Of a stretch of DNA of 64,000 bases, positions 1-9,524 are shown one piece after another. Made by a program: the position numbers and the translations under genes. The DNA is from CAWGYT01 sp963826795. Lineage in GTDB: Bacteria > Planctomycetota > Planctomycetia > Pirellulales > Pirellulaceae. A model generated the notes under the pieces. The model worked only from the letters and a program-made list of their open reading frames with translations. It ran no database searches and was not told the DNA's origin. Position 1 is the first letter of the stretch. Each line of letters starts with the position of its first letter. The stretch is from NCBI GenBank assembly GCA_963826795.1, contig CAWGYT010000018.1:482661-546660 (forward strand), in the 5' to 3' direction.

Positions 1-512
1 GGTCCCAAGAATCCCGGCTGGAATGCCGCTGGGCTGATCAGAGTCTGCGGATGGATACTGACGTAGTCGGGCAACGCCAACACGGGATTCGCCAGTTCTT
101 TGGCGAGTGCCGATGGAACACAAGGGAACGGAATCGGCGTGCCCGGCCGTTGCCCGGTTCGCATCAGGTATGTGCCTCGCTCGTGATCGCCCTCTCGCGT
201 CGTGACGCCGCGTACGATGGCCAGCTGGTCGGCGTGCTCGGCCAGCCGCGGCAAATGTTCGCTGAAACGCACGCCCGGCACACGCGTCGCGACTTCCTTG
301 AACTCACCCCCGTTTCGATGAGCCGGCTTCATGTCAAAGGTGTCCGTTTGGCTGGGACCGCCACTCATCCACAACAGCAGACACTGTCGCCCGCGCTGCG
401 GACTGCGCGCCACCTGCTGAGCCAAAGCGGGCAGCCAGCCAGACGAACTAACGCCCCATGCGGCGCCCAGGCTGGCCTGGAGTAACCGGCGACGAGCAAG
501 TTCGAATCGCAT
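1..512 (-). CDS. DUF1501 domain protein (N-terminal part, runs off the window)
   Basis: The reading frame begins at ATG 512 and stays open to base 1, about 170 residues; the rest lies outside the window. The N-terminus carries a twin-arginine stretch (ARRRLLQAS) followed by a hydrophobic segment, which suggests Tat export. The segment LLLWMSGGPSQTDTFDMKP is the hallmark start of DUF1501, a sulfatase-fold-like planctomycete family of unknown activity. It lies 134 bp downstream of a DUF1549/DUF1553 gene on the same strand. That pairing is normal in planctomycetes, where the two are co-transcribed and probably act together outside the cytoplasm. A palindromic repeat sits between them. The family call is firm; the function is unknown. 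Confidence 0.9.
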   Translation of the reverse strand, partial: MRFELARRRLLQASLGAAWGVSSSGWLPALAQQVARSPQRGRQCLLLWMSGGPSQTDTFDMKPAHRNGGEFKEVATRVPGVRFSEHLPRLAEHADQLAIVRGVTTREGDHERGTYLMRTGQRPGTPIPFPCVPSALAKELANPVLALPDYVSIHPQTLISPAAFQPGFLG

Positions 513-558
513 CTCACACCTTCCAGCTAGATTTCGGGTTTTGAGGGCTGTTGCACAG

Positions 559-641
559 GTTGGGAAAAGGGGTCAGGTCCCAAAAGCCGGAACGGCCCTT
601 CGGGTGCTTCGCACTTTTGGGACCTGACCCCTTTTCCCAAC
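559..641. repeat. 83-bp REP-like palindrome, copy 1
   Basis: Bases 559-586 and 614-641 are perfect 28-nt inverted repeats (arm starts GTTGGGAAAAGGGGTCAGG). They enclose a 27-nt loop rich in CCGG and CTTCG. A second nearly identical copy lies at 19887-19970 and a left-half copy at 54330-54346. All three lie between genes. The layout resembles REP elements moved by Y1 (RAYT) transposases, but no RAYT gene is visible here. This copy sits between the DUF1549/1553 and DUF1501 genes and could shape their mRNA. Confidence 0.85.
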
Positions 642-646
642 GCCCC

Positions 647-2197
647 CTAATGGTTGATTTGGTATTCCGCACTGTTGATCAGAGCCCACAAGAGATCCCC
701 TCGCGCCGCCTCGGGCGGACCGGAAGCCGCTTTCAGGTACGCGATCAAGGCATCGACTTCCGAGGGACGAGGAAAACGGGAGAGCGTGGCCAGGAAGAGG
801 ATCTCGACGCGATCACGATCGTCCCACCAGGGCGCCGCGAGCGCGGCCAGCATCCCGTCAGCTCGAGAGTTCGTGGCCGCGGCAAGCGGTTCTCCGTTCA
901 TCAATTGCAAGGCTTGCGGCAGCCCCAGGTCATATTCCGTCGGATCGGGAGACGTGGACTCCATCAGAGCCACGAATCGTGCTCGCACGGGACTTTCCGC
1001 CGCCGCGACCTCGGGGTCGGTCCCCAGGCTTCGCTGGAGTGAATCGAACAACTGATCGGCGGTCAGCGGGCGCAGAGGCATTCTGGCAAAGGCAGCCAGT
1101 GATTCGGAAGCGTCACCTGGGGAAAGTCCCTTCACCGAGCTGCTGCGTTGATAGGCCTCGGTGCGAGCCAGCACACGGTAGAGCGTCGGCAAATCGAACT
1201 GGTGGTTCACAAAAAACTCAACCAGTTCGTCGAGCAGCTGGGGATGGCTGGGCGGATTGTGAGTTCCCAGATTGTCCACTGGATTCACGAGCCCGCGTCC
1301 GAACATCTGTTGCCATACCCGATTCACGGCCGAGGGCGCAAGAAACGGGTTGTCCCGAGATGCCATCCAAATGGCGAGTTGCCGACGTCGAGTTCCCAAG
1401 GCATCAGGCGGCGGCGCCCGCCCGCCCGGAAAATTCGGGGAAATCACCTCGTTCGTATCCGGCAGCCGGACCTCGCCGATCGGCAAATCGACCAGCTGAA
1501 AGCGGTTGGTCATCGCGGTTTCGTTCGACGGCAGCTGCGCGAAGAACGCCGCGTACCCCCAAAAATCGCGCTGCGTCCAGTGATCGAACGGATGGTCATG
1601 GCACTCGGCACATTGGATCTGGAGTCCCAGAAAGATCCGCGACGTCGCCGCGGCCAGCTTTTCCGGCTTGACCTCTAGCGAGCGGTAAAACAGCGTCGGC
1701 CCGGTTTCTCCCTGGCCCGATGCGGAAATGAACTCCGCGACCAAGCGGTCATAGCGAAGGTTGGCCGCGAATTGGTCCCGCAGCCAGCGCTGCAATCCGG
1801 CCGCCTCCAACCGACGAGCTGGATCCGAGTCAGCCGGCAACATGATCCGGCGCCAGGTCGTGGCCAGATGAGTTGGATGGCGCGGCGAGGCAAGCAAGCG
1901 TTCAATGCAGCGCACGCGTTTGTCAATCGCCGGATCGGCCAGGAATTCGCGAACCTGGGCAGCGGTAGGAATCACGCCGGTCAGATCGAGGTGTACCCGC
2001 CGCAGGAACTCGGCGTCATCGCACCGCTCGGCCGGAGTGATCCCACGTTGTCGCATCTCGGCTTCAAGCAGGGCATCGACGCGAGCCGCCATCCGCGCGG
2101 CAATCGCGTCGGAAGGCAACTCGGTTGCGGCAACGGTGCCTGGACCGGCAGCGAGGATCAGGGCCATCCACCCGCAACGGATCCGGACTGCCCACAT
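647..2197 (-). CDS. DUF1549/DUF1553 secreted protein
   Basis: About 516 residues. The start is ATG 2197, preceded by GAGGGGAG at 8-9 nt; a TTG six codons upstream (2215) is in frame but less likely. A signal peptide (MALILAAGPGTVAATE region) is followed by DUF1549, which contains the haem-type motif CAECHDHP, and then DUF1553 (around residues 270-510) with the typical NRVWQQMFGRGLV and LGTHNPPSHPQLLDEL segments. The family is abundant in planctomycetes and usually adjoins DUF1501, as here. Its biochemical role is not established; the CxxCH motif suggests an exported redox or haem-linked protein. The reading frame is intact. Confidence 0.93.
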   Translation of the reverse strand: MWAVRIRCGWMALILAAGPGTVAATELPSDAIAARMAARVDALLEAEMRQRGITPAERCDDAEFLRRVHLDLTGVIPTAAQVREFLADPAIDKRVRCIERLLASPRHPTHLATTWRRIMLPADSDPARRLEAAGLQRWLRDQFAANLRYDRLVAEFISASGQGETGPTLFYRSLEVKPEKLAAATSRIFLGLQIQCAECHDHPFDHWTQRDFWGYAAFFAQLPSNETAMTNRFQLVDLPIGEVRLPDTNEVISPNFPGGRAPPPDALGTRRRQLAIWMASRDNPFLAPSAVNRVWQQMFGRGLVNPVDNLGTHNPPSHPQLLDELVEFFVNHQFDLPTLYRVLARTEAYQRSSSVKGLSPGDASESLAAFARMPLRPLTADQLFDSLQRSLGTDPEVAAAESPVRARFVALMESTSPDPTEYDLGLPQALQLMNGEPLAAATNSRADGMLAALAAPWWDDRDRVEILFLATLSRFPRPSEVDALIAYLKAASGPPEAARGDLLWALINSAEYQINH

Positions 2198-2336
2198 CGG
2201 CCGATCTCCCCTCAAAGCGATTCATGGCCCGTCGCGGACGACAAGTTACGTCCGCGGATAAATTCTCGCCACGCAGCGATTCTGAAATTCTCCCGCACCG
2301 TTCTTAGCCACGCTCGGGGCGCCGAAGCACGCTCGC

Positions 2337-2378
2337 GCGCTCAGCTCACCGCGCTCAGCTCACCGCGCTCAGCTCACG
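2337..2378. repeat. Three tandem 14-bp units over a gene 3' end
   Basis: The unit GCGCTCAGCTCACC is repeated three times, the last incompletely. The array overlaps the final codons and stop codon of the Gfo/Idh/MocA gene, so each unit repeats the GTGAGCTGA stop context of that gene. Confidence 0.8.
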
Positions 2379-3676
2379 GGCACCGCCCAATGCCCGCTGG
2401 CTCGATACTCACGTCCGAGCATTCGCGTCGCTTCCTCATCCCCGACGATCGTCTGCGCCTGCGCGTCCAACTGCAGGCTGCGTCCCAATCGCGCGGAGAG
2501 ATTTCCCAGATTGGCCAGCGCCGCCGTATGGAATCCGACCTCGATTTCGGCCTGAGGTCGGCGGCGCGTGCGAATCGCGTCGACGAAATCGGCGTAGTGA
2601 TTCGTGGCTGCCATCTCGGGCGGCGACGCGGGATGCGGATCGACAAGGCGTCGATTCCGTTCGCCAAGCACCTCCAGCTTTCCACGCTTGCTAACAAACA
2701 TCTGTCCCTCGGTTCCGTAAAACTCGACGCCACTATCGACGCCACGAGGGTAGTTCGTCGACCACAGCCGCATCTCGAAGATCAATTGACATGGTTTCGA
2801 CTGCGTGTCGCTGGCGTCGTACTCGAAAATGGCCGTCTGCGTGTCCGGGAACTGTTGATCATCATCGAAGTGGTACTTGCCGCCGATTGAGGTAACGCGG
2901 GAGGGCAATCGCTCGACGCCCAATCCCCAGCGGGCGAAGTCGATCTCGTGCACGCCGTCGTTGCCCAAGTCGCCGCTGCCAAAGTTGTACCACCAGCGCC
3001 AATTGTAGTGATGACAGTTTGTTCGGAACGGAACCATCACGGCGGGCCCGACCCAGAGATCGTAATCCAAGTCGGAGGGCGGTTCACTGGGAGCGACGTG
3101 GCCGATCGCGGGTCGCCGCTGGACGTTCCAGGCCTTGGCGACGCGTACCTGGCCGATGAGCCCTTCGCGCAGCATCTGGATCGCCGAGGCCATTTCGGGG
3201 GAACTGCGTTGTTGTGTCCCATGTTGCACAACCCGGTCGTACTTTCGCGCCGCGGCAACCAGCAACTGGCCTTCGCGAAAGTTGTGGCAGCAGGGTTTTT
3301 CGACATACACATGCTTCCCGGCTTGACAGGCGAGAATCGCGGCCGGGGCATGCCAGTGATCGGGAGTCGCGATCGAGATGGCGGCCACGGAGTTGTCATC
3401 CAGGATCCGCCGCAGATCCTCGACGGGCTGAGCCGAGGGAACTTCCGCCGCGGCCGCTGCGAGTCGCTGCCGATCGACATCACACAAGTAAGCGATTTCG
3501 ACACCGGGCAGCTCGCGAAACTGCTTCAAATGAGTTTGCCCTTGTCCCCCGAGCCCCAGAATGCCGATCCGGAGCGGATCCGCTGCGGCCCAGGCTCGGC
3601 GAGGTGAAGCGGTGACGCCCGCCGCCAGTCCCACGCCCGACATCTTCAAGAAATCGCGTCGATCAACCACCGCCAT
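2369..3676 (-). CDS. Gfo/Idh/MocA family oxidoreductase, Tat-exported
   Basis: 435 residues. The N-terminus RRDFLKMSGVGLAAG is a classical Tat signal, so the enzyme should fold in the cytoplasm with NAD(P) bound and then be exported. GILGLGGQGQTHL is the Rossmann dinucleotide loop, and HVYVEKPCCHN holds the EKP motif of the family. GNDGVHEIDFARWGLG belongs to the C-terminal alpha/beta domain that binds the sugar or polyol. Exported members of this family are greatly expanded in planctomycetes, often near sulfatases or DUF1501 proteins. The substrate cannot be read from sequence. It is divergently oriented from the PQQ-like gene at 3937, with a 260-bp promoter region between them. Confidence 0.93.
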   Translation of the reverse strand: MAVVDRRDFLKMSGVGLAAGVTASPRRAWAAADPLRIGILGLGGQGQTHLKQFRELPGVEIAYLCDVDRQRLAAAAAEVPSAQPVEDLRRILDDNSVAAISIATPDHWHAPAAILACQAGKHVYVEKPCCHNFREGQLLVAAARKYDRVVQHGTQQRSSPEMASAIQMLREGLIGQVRVAKAWNVQRRPAIGHVAPSEPPSDLDYDLWVGPAVMVPFRTNCHHYNWRWWYNFGSGDLGNDGVHEIDFARWGLGVERLPSRVTSIGGKYHFDDDQQFPDTQTAIFEYDASDTQSKPCQLIFEMRLWSTNYPRGVDSGVEFYGTEGQMFVSKRGKLEVLGERNRRLVDPHPASPPEMAATNHYADFVDAIRTRRRPQAEIEVGFHTAALANLGNLSARLGRSLQLDAQAQTIVGDEEATRMLGREYRASGHWAVPVS

Positions 3677-3936
3677 TCGCCCAATCCTCCCGTCAATACG
3701 TCGTCCCGTCAGCTGAGCTGGCGGTCCCCGAACAAGCCGCGTCGCCGTCTGCCGCCGCGTCGCCGGCGAGTCCGCCGCGTGCTCGGATTATAAACCACCG
3801 GCGCACGTTTCGCGCGCCGCCGTGCTTCGGAACTGATTCCCCGGGCCCCGCCCGGCTGACGCCGACTCGCGGTGGTGGGTGTGGTAGACTGGGGGCTCGC
3901 GTCGCCTCCCATTCCGCCATCGCTGCAGGGTCTCGC

Positions 3937-5236
3937 ATGTACGCTCGATTGCCATTCATTTCGTCCCGGTTGCTGCGCATCGGAATTCTGATGGTCCTCG
4001 TTTGGATCGGCGGACAGGGGAGCGAACCGGTCCGGGCGGTCGAGAACTGGCCCGAATTTCGCGGGCCGCACGGCGACGGCTCAGCGGACAACAGCGACCC
4101 GCCGTTGCATTGGAGCGAAACGGAGAACATCCGCTGGAAGACGCCGATTCACGGAAAGGGGTGGTCGTCCCCGGTCATTTGGGGCGATCAAATCTGGATG
4201 ACCACCGCCACCGAAGACGGCAAACAACAGTTCGCGGTTTGTGTCGATCGCCAGAGCGGAAAAATCGTCCATGACCTGCTGGTCTTCGAGAACGAATCTC
4301 CGCAATTCTGCCATCCGACCAACAGTTACGCGTCGCCGACGCCGGCCATCGAAGCAGGTCGGATCTATGTGCACTTCGGCAGTTACGGGACGGCTTGCTT
4401 TGATACGACCACCGGTCAGCGGATTTGGGAGCGCCGGGATTTGCACTGCGACCATTATCGCGGCCCCGGTGCCTCGCCCATCCTCTGGGACGGGAAGCTG
4501 TTCGTGGCTTATGACGGCTTCGACTTGCAGTACGTCGTCGCGCTGGACAAGGTCACCGGCGAAACCGTCTGGCGAAAAGACCGCCAGATCGACTACGGCA
4601 GCGACAACGGGGACTTTCGCAAGGCGTACTGCACGTGTCACGTGATCGAACACGAAGGGCAAGCTCAGCTGATCAGTCCCAGTGCGGCGGAAACGATCTC
4701 CTACGACCCGCGCAGTGGCGACGAGTTGTGGCGTGTGCGACACGGCGGGATGAATACCGCCACGCGCCCGCTCTACGCCCACGGGTTGGTTTATGTCACG
4801 ATCGGCGATTCGGTGGGCGAGATCAAACCGTCGCTGCTGGCCATTCGGCCCGATCGAGACCTCCACGCCAGCGGATCGAGATTCGCCTGGACGGTTGATC
4901 GAGTCGGCGCCCAAGCGGGCCTCGCCGCTGGTTGTCGGCGATCTGCTGTTCACGATCAACGATGACGGAGTCGCCATGTGCTTAGACGCCGCCACGGGCG
5001 ACACGCTGTGGCGAAAGCGCATCTCGGGAAACTATCGCGCCTCACCTCTGTTCGCCCACGGCCGCATCTATTTTTGCAATCTCGAGGGAGAGACGACGGT
5101 CATCGCCGCCGCACGCGAGTTCCACGAGTTGGCGACCAATCGGTTGGAACACGGCTTCCAGGCCTCGCCGGCCGTGCAGGGCAATTCTCTGATCCTGCGC
5201 TCGATCGAGCACCTGTACTGCATCGAGTCGGACTGA
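3937..5236 (+). CDS. PQQ-like beta-propeller protein (one apparent frameshift)
   Basis: Roughly 430 residues once the two frames are joined. ATG 3937 opens a hydrophobic signal segment (LLRIGILMVLVWIGG). WPEFRGPHGDG is the characteristic planctomycete start of a secreted PQQ-like repeat protein. Repeats with W and G-D-L-W blades follow, for example TGQRIWERRDL and TGDTLWRKRI. The first frame stops at 4965 while the rest of the propeller continues in another frame to 5236. The switch lies near 4901, where removal of one G restores continuity. Family members bind PQQ or act as non-enzymatic propellers; no calcium or disulfide signature of a true quinoprotein dehydrogenase is obvious. Confidence 0.88.
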
Positions 5237-5251
5237 GTCATTCCTTCACGC

Positions 5252-6373
5252 CTACTCGCCTTCGTAGATACGGTAGGTCTTGTAACGATGGGCTCCGCCT
5301 CGCTCCAACGTCGCCCGCGACAGCTGGTTACTTTCCAAGACCCACGAGAACTCAGCCTCTTCGATGCCCCAGGCCAACACCTCCGGCACGAGCCGTGCGA
5401 CGAGGACCAGGCCCACGCCCCAGCGCTGAAATTCGGGAAGCACGTTGGTGCTGATCAACCGGATCTGCTTGATCCCACGGCGGTTCCACAGCAGTCGCAT
5501 GAATCCGACCGGGAATAGCCGGCCATCGATCTGACGGATGCGGGGATTGTAGTCGAGCAGGCCAAACATCGCTCCGATTGGACGGCCCTCGATCTCCGCG
5601 ATGCTGGTCATCTCCGGCACGATCAAGTGCTTCAGCGAGCCGCCCATGTGGTCGACTTCCGCATCGGAGAGGGGGACGAATCCCCAAGTGTTGACCAGCG
5701 ATTTGTTGTAGAGATCCAAGAACATCCGCACTTCCTGTTTAAACCGCGTGCGGTCCAAGCGCCGGGTCGTGATGTTAAATCGGCGCGCGGACTCGTTGGC
5801 CACGAAGCTCAGCTTCTTATCCAATTGGGCCAGCATGTCGACATGGCCCCAGTAGGCGTAAAGATCCTGGCACTTTTCCTGACCCGCCTGCTCGACCAGC
5901 TCCCGATAATACGGCTTGCCATAGGTCATCATGAACATGGGTGGCCGATCAAAGCCATCGATCAGGAGTCCGATCTCGTAGTTCAGCGACGGATTGCAGG
6001 GCCCGCGCAGGCGCCGTATCTCCCGCTCGCCAAACCAGGATCGAACCGCATCAAACAAGCCGTTGGCCACGGCCTGGTCATGTATCGACTCGAAGAAGCC
6101 CCAGAATCCTAATTGCTCGTGGTGCCGCTCGTTGTGGGCGTGGTTCAGAATGGCGGTGATCCGACCACAGGGGCGACCGTCCTGATAAGCAACGAACGAT
6201 TGGGTCGCCGCCTGCTGATAAAACGGATGATGCGCCAGGCCCGCCAACTCCTTCTGATTGCCGCGCAGCGGCGGGATCCAATTCGGATCGTCCGCATACA
6301 ATTGCCAGGGCAGGTGCAGGAAATCTTTCCGCTGGCGCGAGGTGGAGGTGGGCCGTACCTGAAGGGTGGACAT
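5252..6373 (-). CDS. GNAT-like N-acetyltransferase (YghO-type)
   Basis: 373 residues in one intact frame, converging with the PQQ-like gene 15 bp away. The protein looks like the large, double-domain acetyltransferase-like family seen as YghO. An N-terminal part has PWQLYADDPNWIPPL and GRITAILNHAHN. The C-terminal GNAT fold has TNVLPEFQRWGVG and VLVARLVPEVLAWGIEEAE, ending in ESNQLSRATLERGGAHRYKTYRIY, which is the acetyl-CoA binding side. The substrate is unknown. There is no signal peptide, so it should be cytoplasmic. Divergent from the SDR gene at 6508. Confidence 0.85.
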   Translation of the reverse strand: MSTLQVRPTSTSRQRKDFLHLPWQLYADDPNWIPPLRGNQKELAGLAHHPFYQQAATQSFVAYQDGRPCGRITAILNHAHNERHHEQLGFWGFFESIHDQAVANGLFDAVRSWFGEREIRRLRGPCNPSLNYEIGLLIDGFDRPPMFMMTYGKPYYRELVEQAGQEKCQDLYAYWGHVDMLAQLDKKLSFVANESARRFNITTRRLDRTRFKQEVRMFLDLYNKSLVNTWGFVPLSDAEVDHMGGSLKHLIVPEMTSIAEIEGRPIGAMFGLLDYNPRIRQIDGRLFPVGFMRLLWNRRGIKQIRLISTNVLPEFQRWGVGLVLVARLVPEVLAWGIEEAEFSWVLESNQLSRATLERGGAHRYKTYRIYEGE

Positions 6374-6507
6374 CGGCAGTTTTCTCGAATGGAGTCACGC
6401 TTCGGCCGGCGGTCTGGATCGCCAGGCGGCGGGCAGACAGCGCGGGCCGTGAGGCGTTAAGATATCAGGTTTGACAGAAGCGTCGCACCCCGACTGGAAG
6501 CGAAACC

Positions 6508-7488
6508 TTGACACGGCATTACCTCGTGACCGGCGCCACCGGGCTGCTGGGCAACAATCTAGTGCGTTTGCTGCGCGAGCGCGGCGACCGTGTACGGGCG
6601 CTGGTACGAGCAACGAGCGATCCGCGTCCGTTGAGCGGACTGGGAGTCGACACGGTGCTGGGCCACCTGGGTGACTCCGCTTCGATCCAGCGCGCGATCG
6701 ACGGCGTGGATTGCGTGATTCACGCGGCGGGCGACCTGCACATCGGCTGGCAGAACTGGGACCGCGTGCGACAGGTCAATGTCCGCGGCACCGCTGAGGT
6801 GGCCGGTGCGGCGCGGCGAGCGGGCATTCGGTTGGTTCATGTCTCGAGCGTCGACGCGTTGCCTGCCGCCCCGCGTGACGGTCGCCCGGTCGACGAATCG
6901 ACGCCGGATGCCTGCAAGGTTCCTTGCACGTACGTCGTGACCAAACGCGAGGCCGATCGCGAGGTGCAGCGCGCGATCGAGCAGGGCCTGGATGCGGTCA
7001 CGGTTCACCCCGGCTTCATGCTTGGCCCCTGGGACTGGAAACCGTCGTCCGGGAAAATGTTATTGTCGGTCGCGCACCGCTGGACGCCCGTGTCGCCCAC
7101 GGGAGGCATGAGTGGCTGCGACGTCCGTGACGTGGCGCTCGGCACACTGGTCGCGGCTGATCGTGCCGAGGCGGGCCGCCGATTCATTCTCGCAGGGGAG
7201 AATTTGACCTACCACGCCGCTTGGCAACTCTTTGCCCGCGTCACGCGCAGGCGCGCTCCCTGGTTTCGAATGGGTCCCCTCGTGCGGTGGAGCATTGGCT
7301 ACGGAGGCGATCTGTGGGGACGCGTGACCGGCGGCGAACCGGAGTTGAACAGTGCGATGATTCGCATGTCGGAGCTGTTACACTACTATTCCAGCGATCT
7401 TGCGCGGCGAGAATTGGGATACCACACGCGGCCCTTCGAACAGAGTGTACGCGACGCTTGGCAATGGTTTCTCGAAAACGAATACTGA
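6508..7488 (+). CDS. NAD-dependent epimerase/dehydratase (extended SDR), gene 1
   Basis: 326 residues. The start is TTG 6508, with GGAAG 7 nt upstream. TGATGLLGNN is the extended-SDR glycine motif, followed by DVDCVIHAAGD. The catalytic Y-x-x-x-K is TYVVTK, and the serine is in HVSSVDAL. It resembles dihydroflavonol-4-reductase-like and hopanoid-associated epimerases; the substrate (sterol, hopanoid or nucleotide sugar) is not determined. The next gene starts inside it (25-bp overlap) and is a paralogue, so the two are translationally coupled and probably act in one pathway. Confidence 0.9.
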   Translation: MTRHYLVTGATGLLGNNLVRLLRERGDRVRALVRATSDPRPLSGLGVDTVLGHLGDSASIQRAIDGVDCVIHAAGDLHIGWQNWDRVRQVNVRGTAEVAGAARRAGIRLVHVSSVDALPAAPRDGRPVDESTPDACKVPCTYVVTKREADREVQRAIEQGLDAVTVHPGFMLGPWDWKPSSGKMLLSVAHRWTPVSPTGGMSGCDVRDVALGTLVAADRAEAGRRFILAGENLTYHAAWQLFARVTRRRAPWFRMGPLVRWSIGYGGDLWGRVTGGEPELNSAMIRMSELLHYYSSDLARRELGYHTRPFEQSVRDAWQWFLENEY

Positions 7489-8519
7489 TCACCGGCGCTT
7501 CTGGATACATTGGCGGTCACCTGGCCAGGTCGCTGCTGTCCAGCGGATTCGAGGTCCGATGCCTGGTCCGGCCCACGTCGCAGGTCGCGGGCCTGCGAGA
7601 GTTGGGCGTCGAGTTGGTTCACAATGACCTGGACCAGCCGCAGGACTTGCGGCGGGTTGTGGCGGGGTGCGACGTCGTCTATCACGTCGCGGGCCGCACG
7701 TCCGCTCGGCGGCGGGACGAGCTGTATCGCACCAACTGCCGAGGCAGCGGCGCGATCGCGCGGGCCTGTGCCCGGCAGCTCACGCCTCCCTGCCTCATCT
7801 TGGTCTCGTCGCTCGCCGCCGCCGGTACGTCGGCCGCCGGCCGGCTGCGGACCGAGCGGGATCGGGCGGCACCGGTTTCCGAATATGGTCGCAGCAAGCG
7901 AGCCGGCGAGCGGGCCGCGATCGCCTGGGCCGATCAACTGCCGATTTCCGTCGTCCGACCCGGGATCGTGTTCGGCGAAGGCAACCGCGAAATGCTGCCG
8001 ATCTTCCGCTCCATCGCCCGGCTTCACCTCCACTTCGTTCCGGGCTATTCCCCCCGCCGCGTGGGCCTGGTGCACCACGAGGACCTGATCGAGATTCTGC
8101 GGCGAGTCGAGGCGACCGGGCAGCGGGTTCAGAAATTCGCGACGGCCGGTGGTCGCGCTGGCCGTGCGTTCGAAGAAGCGGGCGATCGCTCGGGATTCTA
8201 TTTTGCCGTCGCACCCGAGTTTCCAACTTACCCGCAATTAGGCCGGATGATCGCCGCCGCCGTGGGGTCGGCGCGGACGATGGTCGTCCACCTCCCCGAG
8301 CCGCTCGCATGGCTTGCTGCCGCGGGCAACCAGGGGATCAACTATCTCCGCGTCCGCGCCGATTCGTTCAACATCGACAAAATGCGAGAAGCGTTTGCGG
8401 GCGACTGGGTCGGATCGACCGCCCGCATCGAACAAGAGCTGGGCTTCCAGCCGCCCACTTCCCTGCAGGCCCGGCTCAACCAAACCGCTCGCTGGTACCA
8501 AGCTCACGGCTGGCTCTGA
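7464..8519 (+). CDS. NAD-dependent epimerase/dehydratase (extended SDR), gene 2
   Basis: 351 residues from ATG 7464 (MVSRKRILITGASGYIGGH). The frame is open upstream to 7221, but that extension lies wholly within the previous gene and has no family similarity. The Rossmann motif TGASGYIGGH and the catalytic YGRSK (Y-x-x-x-K) are present. SVVRPGIVFGEGN and a C-terminal substrate lobe follow. It is homologous to the preceding SDR, and the 25-bp overlap points to co-expression. It converges with a methyltransferase gene. Confidence 0.9.
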   Translation: MVSRKRILITGASGYIGGHLARSLLSSGFEVRCLVRPTSQVAGLRELGVELVHNDLDQPQDLRRVVAGCDVVYHVAGRTSARRRDELYRTNCRGSGAIARACARQLTPPCLILVSSLAAAGTSAAGRLRTERDRAAPVSEYGRSKRAGERAAIAWADQLPISVVRPGIVFGEGNREMLPIFRSIARLHLHFVPGYSPRRVGLVHHEDLIEILRRVEATGQRVQKFATAGGRAGRAFEEAGDRSGFYFAVAPEFPTYPQLGRMIAAAVGSARTMVVHLPEPLAWLAAAGNQGINYLRVRADSFNIDKMREAFAGDWVGSTARIEQELGFQPPTSLQARLNQTARWYQAHGWL

Positions 8520-8558
8520 CACGGGCAATCCTGGCCGGCAGCGAATCACGCCGCCCGA

Positions 8559-9413
8559 TTAAGCCGGCCAGCGCACAACTACGCCCGCGTTGAGGGGCCG
8601 TCCGCCGGGCGTGGACAGATTCAACGGCCGTGCGGCGACCTGCGAGGAACAGTGGCCGAAAATCGCCTCCTGCACGCAGGCTCCGGCGCTCGCGGCATCC
8701 CAACCCGGGCTATGACAGGTCAGCAGCAGGAACAGGGGTGATTCCGTGAGTAGCCGACGACACGCGTTCAGCAGCGGAAGCAAATCCGAGCCCAAACGCC
8801 ACGTCTGCCCCTGGGGGCCGTGTCCGTAGCTCGGGGGATCCAACAGGATCGCGTCGTACCGATTGCCGCGGCGAAGCTCTCGCCGGACAAATCGCACCGC
8901 GTCCTCGGTGATCCATCGAATTGGGGCCGAATCGAAGCCCGAGAGCTGGGCATTTTCGCGGGCCCATTGGACGACGTTTCGCGCCGAGTCGACGTGGACC
9001 ACGTGGGCCCCCGCTGCAGCCGCGGCCAGAGTGCCGCCGCCAGTATACGCAAAGAGGTTCAGGACGCGGGGAGCGGGCTGCCGGCGGCGCGCGATGCGTT
9101 GGAAGATCCACTCCCAATTGCCCAGTTGCTCGGGAAACATCCCCACGTGGCCAAAAGGCGTCCCCTTCAACTGGAGTTGGAAATCACCCAAATCCACGGT
9201 CCAAGGGCTGGCAACCGCGCGGGCAGGTCGCCATCTCCCGGCGGCACGATCCCGCCGTTCATAGCGAGCGGCCACGTCTCGCCAAACGAGGGGATCCGCC
9301 CGAGTTTCCCGCTCGGCAGCTGGACAGGGTCGATCGAGCCGAAGCGGACCAAACTGCTCGAGCTTCCGACCGTCCCCAAAATCCACCAGCTCGTAGGCTT
9401 CCGCTGCGGTCAT
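8559..9413 (-). CDS. Class I SAM-dependent methyltransferase (RlmI/RlmK-like)
   Basis: 284 residues from ATG 9413. NLFAYTGGGTLAAAAAGAH is motif I of the SAM pocket with the RlmI-type FAYTGG signature. HVDSARNVVQWARENA is motif II. ILLDPPSYGHGPQG contains the DPPS substrate-base motif. LLLTCHSPGW replaces the usual LLTCS strand. Relatives methylate 23S rRNA cytosine or guanine. This protein lacks the N-terminal PUA domain of RlmI, so its exact target is open. Confidence 0.88.
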   Translation of the reverse strand: MTAAEAYELVDFGDGRKLEQFGPLRLDRPCPAAERETRADPLVWRDVAARYERRDRAAGRWRPARAVASPWTVDLGDFQLQLKGTPFGHVGMFPEQLGNWEWIFQRIARRRQPAPRVLNLFAYTGGGTLAAAAAGAHVVHVDSARNVVQWARENAQLSGFDSAPIRWITEDAVRFVRRELRRGNRYDAILLDPPSYGHGPQGQTWRLGSDLLPLLNACRRLLTESPLFLLLTCHSPGWDAASAGACVQEAIFGHCSSQVAARPLNLSTPGGRPLNAGVVVRWPA

Positions 9414-9524
9414 GCCATCGATCGTACCAGACGACTTTTTCCCCAGGTTGAAAAAGGAGATAATACTTCAGGAACTTGCCAAGGTCAGGAGCCCCATGTG
9501 ATCTCTTCCGGGAAAGTAAGTCGG

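Noticed and set aside
7221..7463. Upstream extension of the second SDR gene
   Set aside because: It lies wholly within the first SDR gene in another frame, and the Rossmann start MVSRKRILITG at 7464 matches the family.
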